From Phyllobacterium sp. YR531 (lineage in GTDB: Bacteria > Pseudomonadota > Alphaproteobacteria > Rhizobiales > Rhizobiaceae), in assembly GCF_000282595.1 (NCBI RefSeq), contig NZ_AKIZ01000003.1:124001-188000 (forward strand): 64,000 bases of DNA, given 5' to 3'. Below, in pieces: positions 39,865 through 48,891 of this stretch. Made by a program: the position numbers and the translations under genes. Each line of letters starts with the position of its first letter. Positions within the stretch are counted from its first letter, which is position 1. Under the pieces are notes generated by a model, which was given only the letters and a program-made list of their open reading frames with translations, made no database searches and was not told the DNA's origin.

Positions 39865-40076
39865 TAAACGTAATCTTCAAATTTCAACTCGTGACTTAAA
39901 GAGAATTCAAAAAGCATCTGCACCTGACACTATTTTACCAATAATATTAGCCACCCATACTACTCTCAACACAATATACACCTCTTGCCGTTTGGATCAT
40001 ATTAGACATTAGTATACATTCCCTTTTCCCCTTTTTATCGATAAGAACTGCACACTTTAATTATCCCAAACGGTCA

Positions 40077-41135
40077 ATGGATGTGTTAAGTATTTCAATT
40101 AGAATACGATTAAAATCAATTACCCAACTTTTATATGATTCTGCACTCTTTACATTGACCGAGTGGTTTCCCGCAAAGAAACGCGCGTATTTAAAATTTG
40201 AAGATATAGAACTGGTTCAAAATAACTTATCCTATATAAGGAATAGTGATATTATTCTGTTCTGTACAATAAGGAACGAATCTTTTCGCATACCTTCCTT
40301 TCTGGAATACTACAGAAAAATCGGTGTCAATCATTTTATATTTATTGACAATGGATCTACCGATAATTTTATGGAGGTAGTTCGCCCTTCAGGTGACATT
40401 TCTGTATGGCACACGACTCACAGCTATAAACAGTCCAACTTTGGTGTTGACTGGATTAACGCACTCTTGCGCAAGTATGGCAGTAATCATTGGTGTATTG
40501 TTGTAGACGCTGATGAGTATTTGGTTTTTCCGTATATGGAGAGCAGGAGCCTCCACGAACTTACTGACCATCTTTACGCTCAAGGACTTGCAACACTACC
40601 GTGCCTGCTGGTTGACATGTATGCCGCAGCCGGTCCTGATGCTGCAATTATAACAAACAATACCAATCCGATAGAAGTCTGCCCGTTTTTTGATGATCGG
40701 GGGTATCGTTTCCAACAAAGCAAGTATCTCGGTTACCACATTCAGGGAGGAGTCCGGGAACGAGTCTATTTCCGCGACCAGCCCGACAAAAGCCCGGCTC
40801 TGAACAAGCTTCCATTGGTTTACTGGCGACCAAGCTACAATTATCTGAGCTCAACTCATACACTTGCGCCACGCCGACTAAATATATGGCATGCCGAAGG
40901 TCAACCATCCAGAGTAACGGGCGCTTTATTACATTTCAAATTTGTAAGCAACTTTAGTGAAAAGGCGGTAGAAGAGCTTTCCCGAAAACAACATTACAAG
41001 AACGGCATTGAATATGAACGCTATGTCAACTCAAGTAAATTAGATGCCGATTGGACCTTTGCCGGAACTCGAAAATATTACTCGTCCAAAAGCCTTGTCG
41101 AAAACAAACTAATAAGTCCTGGAACATGGTTTTGA
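40077..41135 (+). CDS. Glycosyltransferase family 2 (Glyco_tranf_2_4-like)
   Basis: The 352-residue protein has a GT-A core with IILFCTIRNESFRIPSFLEYYRKIG, FIDNGSTD, and the metal-binding DxD in VVDADEYLVF (about residue 143). HIQGGVRERVYF and HFKFVSNFSEKA follow, as in the PF13704 group. It is probably a cytoplasmic or membrane-associated transferase building a cell-surface glycan. It is clearly related to the gene at 42130, so the two may be ancient duplicates. Its 3' end overlaps the next gene by 10 bp. Donor and acceptor are unknown. The region is AT-rich. Confidence 0.82.
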   Translation: MDVLSISIRIRLKSITQLLYDSALFTLTEWFPAKKRAYLKFEDIELVQNNLSYIRNSDIILFCTIRNESFRIPSFLEYYRKIGVNHFIFIDNGSTDNFMEVVRPSGDISVWHTTHSYKQSNFGVDWINALLRKYGSNHWCIVVDADEYLVFPYMESRSLHELTDHLYAQGLATLPCLLVDMYAAAGPDAAIITNNTNPIEVCPFFDDRGYRFQQSKYLGYHIQGGVRERVYFRDQPDKSPALNKLPLVYWRPSYNYLSSTHTLAPRRLNIWHAEGQPSRVTGALLHFKFVSNFSEKAVEELSRKQHYKNGIEYERYVNSSKLDADWTFAGTRKYYSSKSLVENKLISPGTWF

Positions 41136-42094
41136 AAATAAAGATCACTGCCATCGTAATGATTCACGATCAACCTGTATTGGCAAAGCAATTAATCCAT
41201 ACCTTGCTGGCTGAAGACATCAAAGTTATTGTCCATTTAGACGGCGATTCTGATCCTGCGGTTCGAGATCAGCTAAAAAATTCATTTCAAGGCAAGATTG
41301 AATTTTCACCCAGTTTCAAGTGCAGCTGGGGAACATATTCCCTGGTTAAAGCCACTCTGGAGGCGTTGTTATCTATTCGGCGACTTGATTGGAATCCAGA
41401 CTATGTCCTCTTGCTGTCTGGTTCTGATTTTCCAATCAAAAGCCACCATGCATTGTGCGCTTTTCTTGAAAACAACCACGGTCGGCAATTTATTCAATCC
41501 AAGCCAATTTCAGAAAAATGGGTAAAAGGTGGCCTTCAAGAGGAGCGTTTTCAATACTACTTTCCCTTCAACTGGCGCAGCCAGCCCTTGCTTTTTGATT
41601 GGGCTTTTAAGGCTCAATCAACATTGGCGCACTTTATTGGTACGCGGCGAATTCCTACAGATATTGATCTGCATATTGGTTCACAGTGGTGGGCTCTCAC
41701 GTGGGATGCTTGTACTGCCATACTCGACCTTGTTGCTAAGCGGCCGGAAATTGAGAAGTATTTCAAGCTAACGTGGATACCGGACGAAAGTTTCTTTCAA
41801 ACGCTCATCCGATGTGTTGTCGCCGAGGATGAAATAATCTGTGATACTGGTCTGACTTATTTTGAGTTTGATGAGAAAGGCCGCCCTCTCGTCTTCTATG
41901 ACGATCATTTTGATCATTTAAGACGCCAACCATTCTTCTTTGCCCGAAAAATATCTAATCACTGTCAGCGGCTTCGTGAAAACCTCCATCACGTTTGGCA
42001 GGAAAAAACCACGTGTTCCTCTACGCCAATATCGCCAAACGATCTAGTTGTGACCAAGCACTATCAGGATTTCTTGCAAAAAACTAAAGTCTAA
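41126..42094 (+). CDS. GT14-like (core-2/I-branching type) glycosyltransferase
   Basis: The 322-residue protein resembles the Branch family of beta-1,6-N-acetylglucosaminyltransferases: TAIVMIHDQPVLAKQLIHTLL, VIVHLDGDSD, CSWGTYSLVKATLEAL, YVLLLSGSDFPIKS, GSQWWALTWDAC and IPDESFFQTLI occur in family order. The enzyme would add a xylosyl or N-acetylglucosaminyl branch to a surface glycan. The ATG at 41126 overlaps the preceding glycosyltransferase gene; upstream in-frame starts lie deeper inside it. Bacterial members often sit in polysaccharide loci, as here. Confidence 0.85.
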   Translation: MVLKIKITAIVMIHDQPVLAKQLIHTLLAEDIKVIVHLDGDSDPAVRDQLKNSFQGKIEFSPSFKCSWGTYSLVKATLEALLSIRRLDWNPDYVLLLSGSDFPIKSHHALCAFLENNHGRQFIQSKPISEKWVKGGLQEERFQYYFPFNWRSQPLLFDWAFKAQSTLAHFIGTRRIPTDIDLHIGSQWWALTWDACTAILDLVAKRPEIEKYFKLTWIPDESFFQTLIRCVVAEDEIICDTGLTYFEFDEKGRPLVFYDDHFDHLRRQPFFFARKISNHCQRLRENLHHVWQEKTTCSSTPISPNDLVVTKHYQDFLQKTKV

Positions 42095-42129
42095 TTGTGG
42101 GATTTTTGTACCATCGCTATTAATCTGAC

Positions 42130-43179
42130 ATGAAAATTCGAACGATGGCCTACGATGCACTTCGGAGAATGCCGTTGCTGATCTCAGCAGTGCGATTGGC
42201 AAGAGAGTCTGCTCGAGTTGTGAAAAGACGTATCAGATATCATCAAATTGTCCGCGAAAGTCGAACTTCAACATTAACCCTTGTGCGTAGCCACCGAACT
42301 GTAGCGGAACGTAAGCCAGTCATTGTAATAATGACTGTTCGCAACGAAATAATACGGATACGAGCAAGCCTCACTTTCTATCGGTCACTCGGAATCAACG
42401 AATTCTATATAGTAGATAATGGCTCCACGGATGGAACCAAGGCTTTCCTAGAGCAGCAATCAGATGTCACGCTTTATGAAACTTCTCAAAGCTATAAACG
42501 CGCTTGTTACGGCATTCTTTGGACAAACTGGCTTATGCATAAGCACGCCAAAGGCAGGTGGGTTTTATTTGTAGATGCAGACGAATTATTTCACTTCGAC
42601 ACCAGTATTCACGCGACTATTTTTGATTTGATAAATGATTTGGAGGGCAGTAAGCAAACCTACTTTTTCGCCCCCCTTATCGACCTTTATGGTTTCAGCG
42701 ATCTGGCAATTGCAACGGTCGTTGATATATCGGATCTTTATGCTGTTATTGAGGCTGCTTGGTACGATACACAGACTTATAAATCCGGCGGAATATTGCC
42801 GAACGGGTATCGCGCGCTTCTGGGAGGACCTCGGACGCGGTTATCTATGAATGGCCCCCTGTCAAACTTAACTAAATATCCACTGATACAACATCAATCA
42901 GACCGATATTTTACAGCATCATCGCACGAGTTTGCCCCTCAGCGCAGAGAAGCACATCAGTTTGCAGGCTGTCTTTTGCATCTAAAACTTGGAAATCGCA
43001 CTAGTTTGCAGCACAGCGATCCATCTATAGAAAAAGAACATTATCGCAATGGAGCAGAGCGAAAATCCATAGCACTTTCAAAAAACAGCGATGATCTGCT
43101 TTATCCGTCATCATCTAAGTTCAACTTCAACTATATAATTAAAAATACATTGGAAATAATAACAAACCCACAAGACTAA
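42130..43179 (+). CDS. Glycosyltransferase family 2 (Glyco_tranf_2_4-like), paralogue of the one at 40077
   Basis: This 349-residue protein has a GT-A fold: VIIMTVRNEIIRIRASLTFYRSLG, YIVDNGSTDGT, SYKRACYGILWTNW and the DxD in LFVDADELFHF. It aligns along most of its length with the product at 40077, including the His-Phe/Leu-Lys segment near the end (LLHLKLGNRTS) and KEHYRNGAE. A basic, amphipathic N-terminus (about 1-40) may bind membranes. It is 35 bases after the GT14-like gene on the same strand. Confidence 0.82.
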   Translation: MKIRTMAYDALRRMPLLISAVRLARESARVVKRRIRYHQIVRESRTSTLTLVRSHRTVAERKPVIVIMTVRNEIIRIRASLTFYRSLGINEFYIVDNGSTDGTKAFLEQQSDVTLYETSQSYKRACYGILWTNWLMHKHAKGRWVLFVDADELFHFDTSIHATIFDLINDLEGSKQTYFFAPLIDLYGFSDLAIATVVDISDLYAVIEAAWYDTQTYKSGGILPNGYRALLGGPRTRLSMNGPLSNLTKYPLIQHQSDRYFTASSHEFAPQRREAHQFAGCLLHLKLGNRTSLQHSDPSIEKEHYRNGAERKSIALSKNSDDLLYPSSSKFNFNYIIKNTLEIITNPQD

Positions 43180-43238
43180 GCACTATAATCCACTAGTCAT
43201 AATAATTATAAAAAATATATTTCAGCAAGGTTTATCGT

Positions 43239-44075
43239 ATGAAATTTTCGGTACTGATGGCCGTTTATGGCGGCGAAAAACCTGAGTATCTCTCCAAATC
43301 CCTCACGAGTATATGGGACGAGCAAAGTCTGCAACCGGATGAGATTGTTCTTGTGAGAGATGGACCGCTAAGCGAGTCTTTAGAAGAAATAATAACACAC
43401 TGGAAAATAAAACTTGCTTCGCAAATTAAGATCATCGCATTTCCAATCAACTTAGGACTTGCGGTTGCTCTTAATCAGGGCCTGCTGAAATGCTCTAATG
43501 AAATCATAGCGCGGATGGATTCTGACGATATCTCTGCACCTTCACGATTCAAGGAACAAATAGAATTCTTGGTTACACACGAAGAGGTGGATATTCTAGG
43601 CTCGTTTGCTCGAAATATCGATGAATATGGAACTAAGAAGGACATACGGCAGGTTCCGGAACAGCACCAGGACGTACTTTCCAATATATGGGCATGTCCG
43701 CTTATACACCCTTCAATAATGTTCAGGAAATCGGCGATAATTCGCGTCGGCTCCTACAAAACCACTGTTTCCTCCCGTCAGGAGGATTATGAGCTATGGA
43801 TTCGATCCGCACGTTATGGCTTGATCTTTCACAACCTGCCGACAGAACTGCTGTATTACCGGATTGACGAGGCCGTTCGAAAGAACACAGCCTGGGTTGG
43901 CTTGAACAGATTGAGAATTGGATGGCACGCTGTAACGCAGTTTAATCCTCGGCTTCGATCTTATTTGGCTATCAGTTACCCACTTTTACGAAGCTTATTA
44001 CCCGCTCCTATGAAAAACAGACTGCACCTGTTTGCACAGCGATACGATCCCAGAAAACAAAAACGACCTTCATAG
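43239..44075 (+). CDS. Glycosyltransferase family 2
   Basis: The 278-residue protein is a standard GT2: FSVLMAVYGGEKPEYLSKSLTSI, DEIVLVRDGPL, NLGLAVALNQGL, ARMDSDDISAPSRF (DxD) and SRQEDYELWIRSA (catalytic base region). Relatives transfer galactosyl or rhamnosyl residues in O-antigen and capsule synthesis. It is the last of four rightward glycosyltransferase genes, and a good terminator follows at 44147. Confidence 0.87.
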   Translation: MKFSVLMAVYGGEKPEYLSKSLTSIWDEQSLQPDEIVLVRDGPLSESLEEIITHWKIKLASQIKIIAFPINLGLAVALNQGLLKCSNEIIARMDSDDISAPSRFKEQIEFLVTHEEVDILGSFARNIDEYGTKKDIRQVPEQHQDVLSNIWACPLIHPSIMFRKSAIIRVGSYKTTVSSRQEDYELWIRSARYGLIFHNLPTELLYYRIDEAVRKNTAWVGLNRLRIGWHAVTQFNPRLRSYLAISYPLLRSLLPAPMKNRLHLFAQRYDPRKQKRPS

Positions 44076-44146
44076 GGGCTAGCGCGAAAGTCGCTACTCT
44101 TGGCCTTGTCAAATTGGCGTAGTTGAGCTCGATGCTTCAAGAAATA

Positions 44147-44184
44147 GCGTGTTTGGTAAAACAGCCAAACATGCTTTTCTTATT
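44147..44184 (+). terminator. Terminator of the glycosyltransferase operon
   Basis: GCGTGTTTGG (44147-44156) pairs with CCAAACATGC (44165-44174) with one G-T wobble around an 8-base loop, followed by TTTTCTTATTTT. This is a good rho-independent terminator about 70 bases after the last glycosyltransferase stop. Confidence 0.75.
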
Positions 44185-44275
44185 TTGGCTCAAAAAATAA
44201 TGTGTAGCAATGTCGAATCGGACCTTCGCCAAACGATTATGGGTGTTCAACAAGCTAACTGAAGGAAACCAGATT

Positions 44276-44641
44276 ATGCGTTACGCCTGTCTCATCTACT
44301 ACAATGCCAAGACGCTCTTCGGCGGAAGCCCTGAAGCCAATGCTGTACTTTCCGAGTGTGCCAACTATGACGATAAACTGAAGGAAAGCGGTCACTTCGT
44401 CATGGGCGAAGCGCTCGAACTCCCCGAAAATGGCATGACCTTGCAGGTTCGGGATGGCAAAATGTCCGCCGTCGATGGCCCGTTCATGGAAACCAGGGAA
44501 ATGCTCGGCGGCATTATCCTGATCGAAGCACACGACCTGAATGACGCTGTGCGCGCCGCGTCGGGGCACCCGTTGGCTAAAATCGGTTCGATCGAAGTCC
44601 GGCCCGTTGTCGACTTCAGCACGCCACCGCCAGAGCTGTGA
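44276..44641 (+). CDS. DGPF-domain (YCII-related) protein
   Basis: The 121-residue protein has the YCII/DGPF fold: MRYACLIYYNAKT at the start and AVDGPFMETREMLGGIILIEA, the DGPF motif of the family. The ATG at 44276 has AAGGAAA upstream. It overlaps the ECF sigma factor gene by 4 bp (GTGA). DGPF proteins are regularly encoded with ECF42-type sigma factors and are usually members of their regulons; the biochemical role is unknown. Confidence 0.9.
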   Translation: MRYACLIYYNAKTLFGGSPEANAVLSECANYDDKLKESGHFVMGEALELPENGMTLQVRDGKMSAVDGPFMETREMLGGIILIEAHDLNDAVRAASGHPLAKIGSIEVRPVVDFSTPPPEL

Positions 44642-45891
44642 GCCGATCTGATACCGATGCGGCCTTCGAGGCAATCTATCGTTCTGAGAAGCGCCGCGTC
44701 CTTGCAACATTGATCCGCCTTTTGGGTGGGTTTGAAGTGGCGGAGGAGGCTTTGCAAGAGGCCTTCACCGCCGCCGCGGAACGTTGGGCGCACGATGGTG
44801 TCCCCCAAAATCCCTATGCGTGGCTTGTCTCCACCGGCCGGTTCAAAGCTATTGATCGCTGGCGCAAGCAGGCTCGGCTTGCTGCCGCATTACCCGAGCT
44901 TACCGCGCTGGCGGATGAGTTGTACGAGCCTGCAATTCCGGAAGACATCAATGATGATGAGTTGCGGCTGATCTTCACATGTTGCCATCCGGCACTCGGT
45001 CCAGATGCGCGTATTGCGCTGACCTTACGCGAGGTTGCCGGACTAACCACAGAGGAAATTGCGCGGGCTTATCTTGCACCCGCACCGACGATCGCCCAGC
45101 GTATTGTGCGAGCCAAGACGAAAATACGTGATGATGGCATCCCTTATGAGGTACCGGACCGCACCCAGCTTCCAGAGCGCCTCGAAAGCGTCCTGCGTGT
45201 GATTTACCTCATTTTCAATGAAGGTTATGCCGCAACAGAAGGGCCTGCGCTGACACGCGCCGATCTATGTGCAGAAGCGATTCGTCTTGGGCGTCTCATA
45301 ACGGGCCTCTTACCCGAGCCCGAGGCTTTAGGCTTGCTCGCTCTCATGCTTTTGCATGAAGCCCGGCACCATACCCGCACAGATCAGGCGGGAGATATTA
45401 TACTGCTTGAGGATCAGGATAGGTCCTTATGGAACCAAACCCTGATCGATGAAGCCGGGGCCTTGGTGAACCAAGCTTTTGCTTCGCGCAATGTCGGTCC
45501 CTATGTTCTGCAAGCGGCCATCGCCACCATTCATGCCAATGCCCGGTCGGCAGGAGATACGGATTGGTCACAAATCGTAGCGCTATATGATGTGCTGCTG
45601 CGTGTCGACCCATCACCAGTCGTGTCTTTGAACCGTGCGGCAGCACTATCAAAGCGTGATGGTGCTGCCGTTGGACTTGCTGCAATTGAAGCGGTTATTC
45701 AGCAAGGTAGCCTCAAGACATATCCGCTGGCCTATGCGGCTCGCGCTGATATGGAGCGGCAGCTTGGGATGACCGAGGCGGCTACAGATTCTTACCAGCG
45801 TGCAATATCCATGACACGCCAACCTGCAGAACTGCGTTTCCTCAAATCGCGCCTCGCCAGCCTGACCGCAATCAATTCAGAAACCAAATGA
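44638..45891 (+). CDS. ECF42-type RNA polymerase sigma factor with C-terminal extension
   Basis: The 417-residue protein starts with sigma region 2 (AFEAIYRSEKRRVLATLIRLLGGFEVAEEALQEAF), has DARIALTLREVAGLTTEEIARAYL in region 4, and continues into a long alpha-helical C-terminal part with TPR-like helices (about 180-417: VVSLNRAAALSKRDG), typical of the ECF42 group (COG4941). The extension is thought to control activity in place of an anti-sigma factor. It starts with GTG overlapping the DGPF gene. The inducing signal is unknown. Confidence 0.92.
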   Translation: MSRSDTDAAFEAIYRSEKRRVLATLIRLLGGFEVAEEALQEAFTAAAERWAHDGVPQNPYAWLVSTGRFKAIDRWRKQARLAAALPELTALADELYEPAIPEDINDDELRLIFTCCHPALGPDARIALTLREVAGLTTEEIARAYLAPAPTIAQRIVRAKTKIRDDGIPYEVPDRTQLPERLESVLRVIYLIFNEGYAATEGPALTRADLCAEAIRLGRLITGLLPEPEALGLLALMLLHEARHHTRTDQAGDIILLEDQDRSLWNQTLIDEAGALVNQAFASRNVGPYVLQAAIATIHANARSAGDTDWSQIVALYDVLLRVDPSPVVSLNRAAALSKRDGAAVGLAAIEAVIQQGSLKTYPLAYAARADMERQLGMTEAATDSYQRAISMTRQPAELRFLKSRLASLTAINSETK

Positions 45892-46440
45892 CTGCTGCGC
45901 CGGTGGAACAGGGTTAAGCTCGACACCCTCCAGTTCAAGCATATGCGCTTTGGCAACAGAACCACCTGGAGCTGAAAATCCACCTATCTTGCCTCCGGCC
46001 GCCAGTACCCTGTGACAGGGAATAATCAAAGGCACAGGATTTTTGGCCATGGCCTGCCCTACGTCTCTGGCAGCTTCTGGGCCAGCGCCAAGCTCTTTTG
46101 CTATTGTTCCATAGGTTGTCGTATGGCCCCAGCCGAGTTGCCTCGCTGCTGCATAAATCTTTGTGAAGAATGGTTCCTGAATACCGATATCGATAGCGAC
46201 ATCGGAGAAATCCATTTCTTCTCCATCAAAATAGCGCTTCACCGCAGCAATCGTTTTTGCAACATCCGGTGTCGGTGTACCGGGTAACGCGTCAGGTAAA
46301 CGGCGACGCAAAACGCGTTCTGTTGCCTCTGTAGTCTTTGTTGGCAGCTGGAACCGGCTTATGCCAATGCTGTTCCACGCGATGCCGCAGAACCCGCCTG
46401 CGGTTTCGAAGATAGTATAGTGATGTATTATCTCGCTCAT
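45877..46440 (-). CDS. ogt: Methylated-DNA--protein-cysteine methyltransferase
   Basis: The 187-residue protein repairs O6-alkylguanine by transferring the alkyl group to its own cysteine in PCHRV (NPVPLIIPCHRVLAAGGKIGGFS). The helix-turn-helix that enters the minor groove is TTYGTIAKELGAGPEAARDVGQAMAKNP. It lacks the Ada N-terminal zinc domain, so Ogt is the better name. Its 3' end overlaps the sigma factor gene by 15 bp, in convergent orientation. Confidence 0.94.
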   Translation of the reverse strand: MSEIIHHYTIFETAGGFCGIAWNSIGISRFQLPTKTTEATERVLRRRLPDALPGTPTPDVAKTIAAVKRYFDGEEMDFSDVAIDIGIQEPFFTKIYAAARQLGWGHTTTYGTIAKELGAGPEAARDVGQAMAKNPVPLIIPCHRVLAAGGKIGGFSAPGGSVAKAHMLELEGVELNPVPPAQQSFGF

Positions 46441-46532
46441 GAGGCAACCCTCGGATTACGTTCTGTCTAGAGAATCGTGCACCCAGACAGAAAATTCAAT
46501 CCGATTCTTGCTCTTGATGTCAGCAGATTAAA

Positions 46533-46952
46533 TCAGTCGGTAGCGGACATCACGATATCGCAAAGGCCTTTACGTACGACCTTTTCAGATGTGACCTGTC
46601 CCTGCTGAATATTGAACATGGCATCAACGCGTGTGCCAGTGCCTTTCTTGCGAGCAACGATCCTCAAGGTCTGTTCCCGGCCGGAACCTGTCGTCTCCTG
46701 ATAGGCGTCAATTGCGCCAAGAGACTTATTTACCTGTATTCCCAGGAAGCCTTCCGCGGCCACAGCCTGTGCCAATGCTTTCAAAACCTGATCTGCCTTG
46801 ACCTTTGGAAAATCATAGGAGGTCTTGTATGTCATCGCTGTAATCAACGGTACTCCTGTCACCTTGAAGTTACCCTCGCAGCTCTGAGCATGACCTGCTG
46901 AAACACCTGCAACGACAAAAAGAAAAGCTAGAATAACCTGTTTTTTCAACAA
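46533..46952 (-). CDS. Secreted protein of unknown function
   Basis: The 139-residue precursor has a signal peptide (LKKQVILAFLFVVAGVSAGHAQ) and two cysteines in the mature chain (SCEGNF near the start and KGLCDIV near the end) that could form a disulfide. The remainder is alpha/beta with no recognised motif. It is a single leftward gene. The family was not recognised. Confidence 0.7.
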   Translation of the reverse strand: MLKKQVILAFLFVVAGVSAGHAQSCEGNFKVTGVPLITAMTYKTSYDFPKVKADQVLKALAQAVAAEGFLGIQVNKSLGAIDAYQETTGSGREQTLRIVARKKGTGTRVDAMFNIQQGQVTSEKVVRKGLCDIVMSATD

Positions 46953-47043
46953 TATGACTCCCCGAGTTTGACCGAAATGCTTTTAGTCCCAATCCGGTAA
47001 CATTCCACTAGAGTAAATGAACTAGTCCCTCACAGCTCAAGAA

Positions 47044-47067
47044 ACAGGCCAGCCCGCACTGGCCTGT
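47044..47067 (-). terminator. Terminator downstream of the SDR gene pair
   Basis: ACAGGCCAG (47044-47052) and CTGGCCTGT (47059-47067) form a perfect 9-bp stem with a 6-base loop 33 bases beyond the SDR stop. A TTTCTT tract follows in the leftward direction. Confidence 0.75.
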
Positions 47068-47100
47068 CATTTGCATAACACTACCGAAGCCTCTGAAAGG

Positions 47101-48006
47101 TCATCGACTGGCACTCGCCGGTCTAAGTAGATCTTCCAGGCCGATCCGCCGGAACATTTCGGCGCGCACCCTATCGGCAACTCCGTTGACTATTTCAGCT
47201 CCATCCTGAGAAGGATCTATATGAGTCCGGAATGGACGGCTGCCAAAAGGCATTGCCACAACATCGACAATGGCCATAGCAACTGCACTTGCATCGGCAT
47301 CCGCCGGTTCAAGCGCGGCCAATCCCTGCAGAGCTTGCTCCGGCACCCCTTTGTAAGGACCGTTGTCGTACTCGGCAGCACGCTCCCTGTCTGCGGGTGC
47401 GCCGGAATGGGCAAAATGATTGGTGCCTTTTGTGAATGCTCCGGGTACGATAATTGCAGTCTCTATACCCCATCTCGCAAGCTCTGCAGCGTATGACACT
47501 GCAAGGGAATCCATGGCTGCCTTGGCCGCAAAATACGGCGAAAGATATGGAGGCGTACCACCCCTCGTGCTCGACGAAGAGACCCATACCACAAGTCCCT
47601 TTCCTTGTTTGCGCATGTGAGGAAGTGCAGCCCGGTTGACCCGCTGCGTGGAGAGAACATTTATATCGAAAAGCTCAGCGAATTGTTCCGGCGTGAAGGC
47701 TTCGGCTGGACCAAATGACATGTGACCGGCATTGTGAATGACAACATCAATTCGCCCTCGATCAGCGATGATGCTCGCTATTCCTGTTTTGACCGAGGCT
47801 TCATTTGCTACATCCAACTCAACCGGAAACAGGTCGACCCCATGTTCTCTAGCGAACGCATTGGTATCAGCTGATGCCGGGGCGTTCCGGCCTTGGGTGT
47901 CACGTATTCCGGCGTAAACGATGTGGCTTTTCCTGGCGAGTGCCCGAGCCGTAAGCGCTCCAAATCCACTGGATGCCCCAGTGATTACAATGACTTGTCT
48001 GTTCAT
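47101..48006 (-). CDS. Short-chain dehydrogenase/reductase
   Basis: The 301-residue SDR has the cofactor loop VITGASSGFGALTARALA, NAG in VVIHNAGHMSFG, a serine in VVWVSSSSTRG and the catalytic YxxxK in SPYFAAKAAMD, where tyrosine is in place. At 301 residues it is longer than classical SDRs and resembles the group acting on ketones and sugar alcohols. The ATG at 48006 gives the family start; a longer frame overlaps the upstream SDR gene. It is 34 bases downstream of that gene and probably co-transcribed. The substrate is unknown. Confidence 0.87.
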   Translation of the reverse strand: MNRQVIVITGASSGFGALTARALARKSHIVYAGIRDTQGRNAPASADTNAFAREHGVDLFPVELDVANEASVKTGIASIIADRGRIDVVIHNAGHMSFGPAEAFTPEQFAELFDINVLSTQRVNRAALPHMRKQGKGLVVWVSSSSTRGGTPPYLSPYFAAKAAMDSLAVSYAAELARWGIETAIIVPGAFTKGTNHFAHSGAPADRERAAEYDNGPYKGVPEQALQGLAALEPADADASAVAMAIVDVVAMPFGSRPFRTHIDPSQDGAEIVNGVADRVRAEMFRRIGLEDLLRPASASR

Positions 48007-48040
48007 GATCTTGATACTCTCGTGGTGGCGTTGATGTTGG

Positions 48041-48781
48041 TCACGCGATGCCGCCATTGGCACGCAGTATCTGGCCGTTAACCCAGCCAGCATCGGACCC
48101 AACAAGAAACGATACTACATTCGCTATATCGTCCGGCTGGCCGAGGCGCTCGAGTGGTGGCATTTTCGCAAACTGGGCCACCTGTTCATTGCTTTTGCCT
48201 TGCAGAAAGAGTTCCGTCTCAACCGGACCCGGTGCCACTGCATTCACCGTGATATTACGGCCACGCAGTTCTTTGGCGAACACGTGTGTAAATGCCTCAA
48301 CGGCTGCCTTTGTGCCGTTATAAATCGCGTATCCTGGCATGTTGAGCGCCAAAGTGGTGCTGGAGAAATTCACGATTCTCCCGTCATTCCTCAAGCGCTT
48401 TGCAGCCTCACGCAGCGTGTTGAAGGTGCCCTTTGCATTAATGGCAAAGTGCCGATCAAATTCCTCGTCCGAAGTGTCAGCCAACGGAATGGTTTTCAGG
48501 ATACCTGCATTGTTGACCAGAATATCAACACCGCCGAACGCCGTTTCCGCAGCGTCGAACATACGGGATACGGCGTTCGCATCACTTACATCCGCTTTGG
48601 CAGTAAGAGCTTTGCCACCTTCAGCTTCGATCTTTTTGGCCAGCGCCTCTGCAGGTGCTGTATCGCCGGAGTAATTGATAACGATGATAAAGCCTTCGCT
48701 GGCTAGCCTCTCCGCAATTGCTGCGCCAATGCCGCGCGAAGCGCCTGTTACAATCGCTACTCTTTTTTCGTTCTGTGTCAT
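48041..48781 (-). CDS. Short-chain dehydrogenase/reductase (FabG-like)
   Basis: The 246-residue classical SDR has VAIVTGASRGIGAAIAERLA (TGxxxGIG), LVNNAG, IVNFSST and YAIYNGTKAAVE (YxxxK), and ends WVNGQILRANGGIA. NYSGD after the second strand suggests NADPH. It resembles 3-oxoacyl-reductase-like enzymes of many detoxification operons. The ATG at 48781 has GGAGAAAAG upstream. It is divergent from a LysR gene 110 bases away, so it is probably under that regulator together with the downstream SDR. Confidence 0.9.
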   Translation of the reverse strand: MTQNEKRVAIVTGASRGIGAAIAERLASEGFIIVINYSGDTAPAEALAKKIEAEGGKALTAKADVSDANAVSRMFDAAETAFGGVDILVNNAGILKTIPLADTSDEEFDRHFAINAKGTFNTLREAAKRLRNDGRIVNFSSTTLALNMPGYAIYNGTKAAVEAFTHVFAKELRGRNITVNAVAPGPVETELFLQGKSNEQVAQFAKMPPLERLGQPDDIANVVSFLVGSDAGWVNGQILRANGGIA

Positions 48782-48891
48782 GCTTTTCTCCATCATTTTG
48801 CGCAATGCGCCATTGATGAAGTGAGCATGCCCTATTTTTCTTTTCGGATAATCATGCAAGAATTGGCATCACTGTTTTGGATTTTCGAATA

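Noticed and set aside
38220-44200. Genomic island with integrase or insertion sequences
   Set aside because: The composition suggests acquisition, but no transposase, integrase, tRNA or direct repeats were found at the edges.
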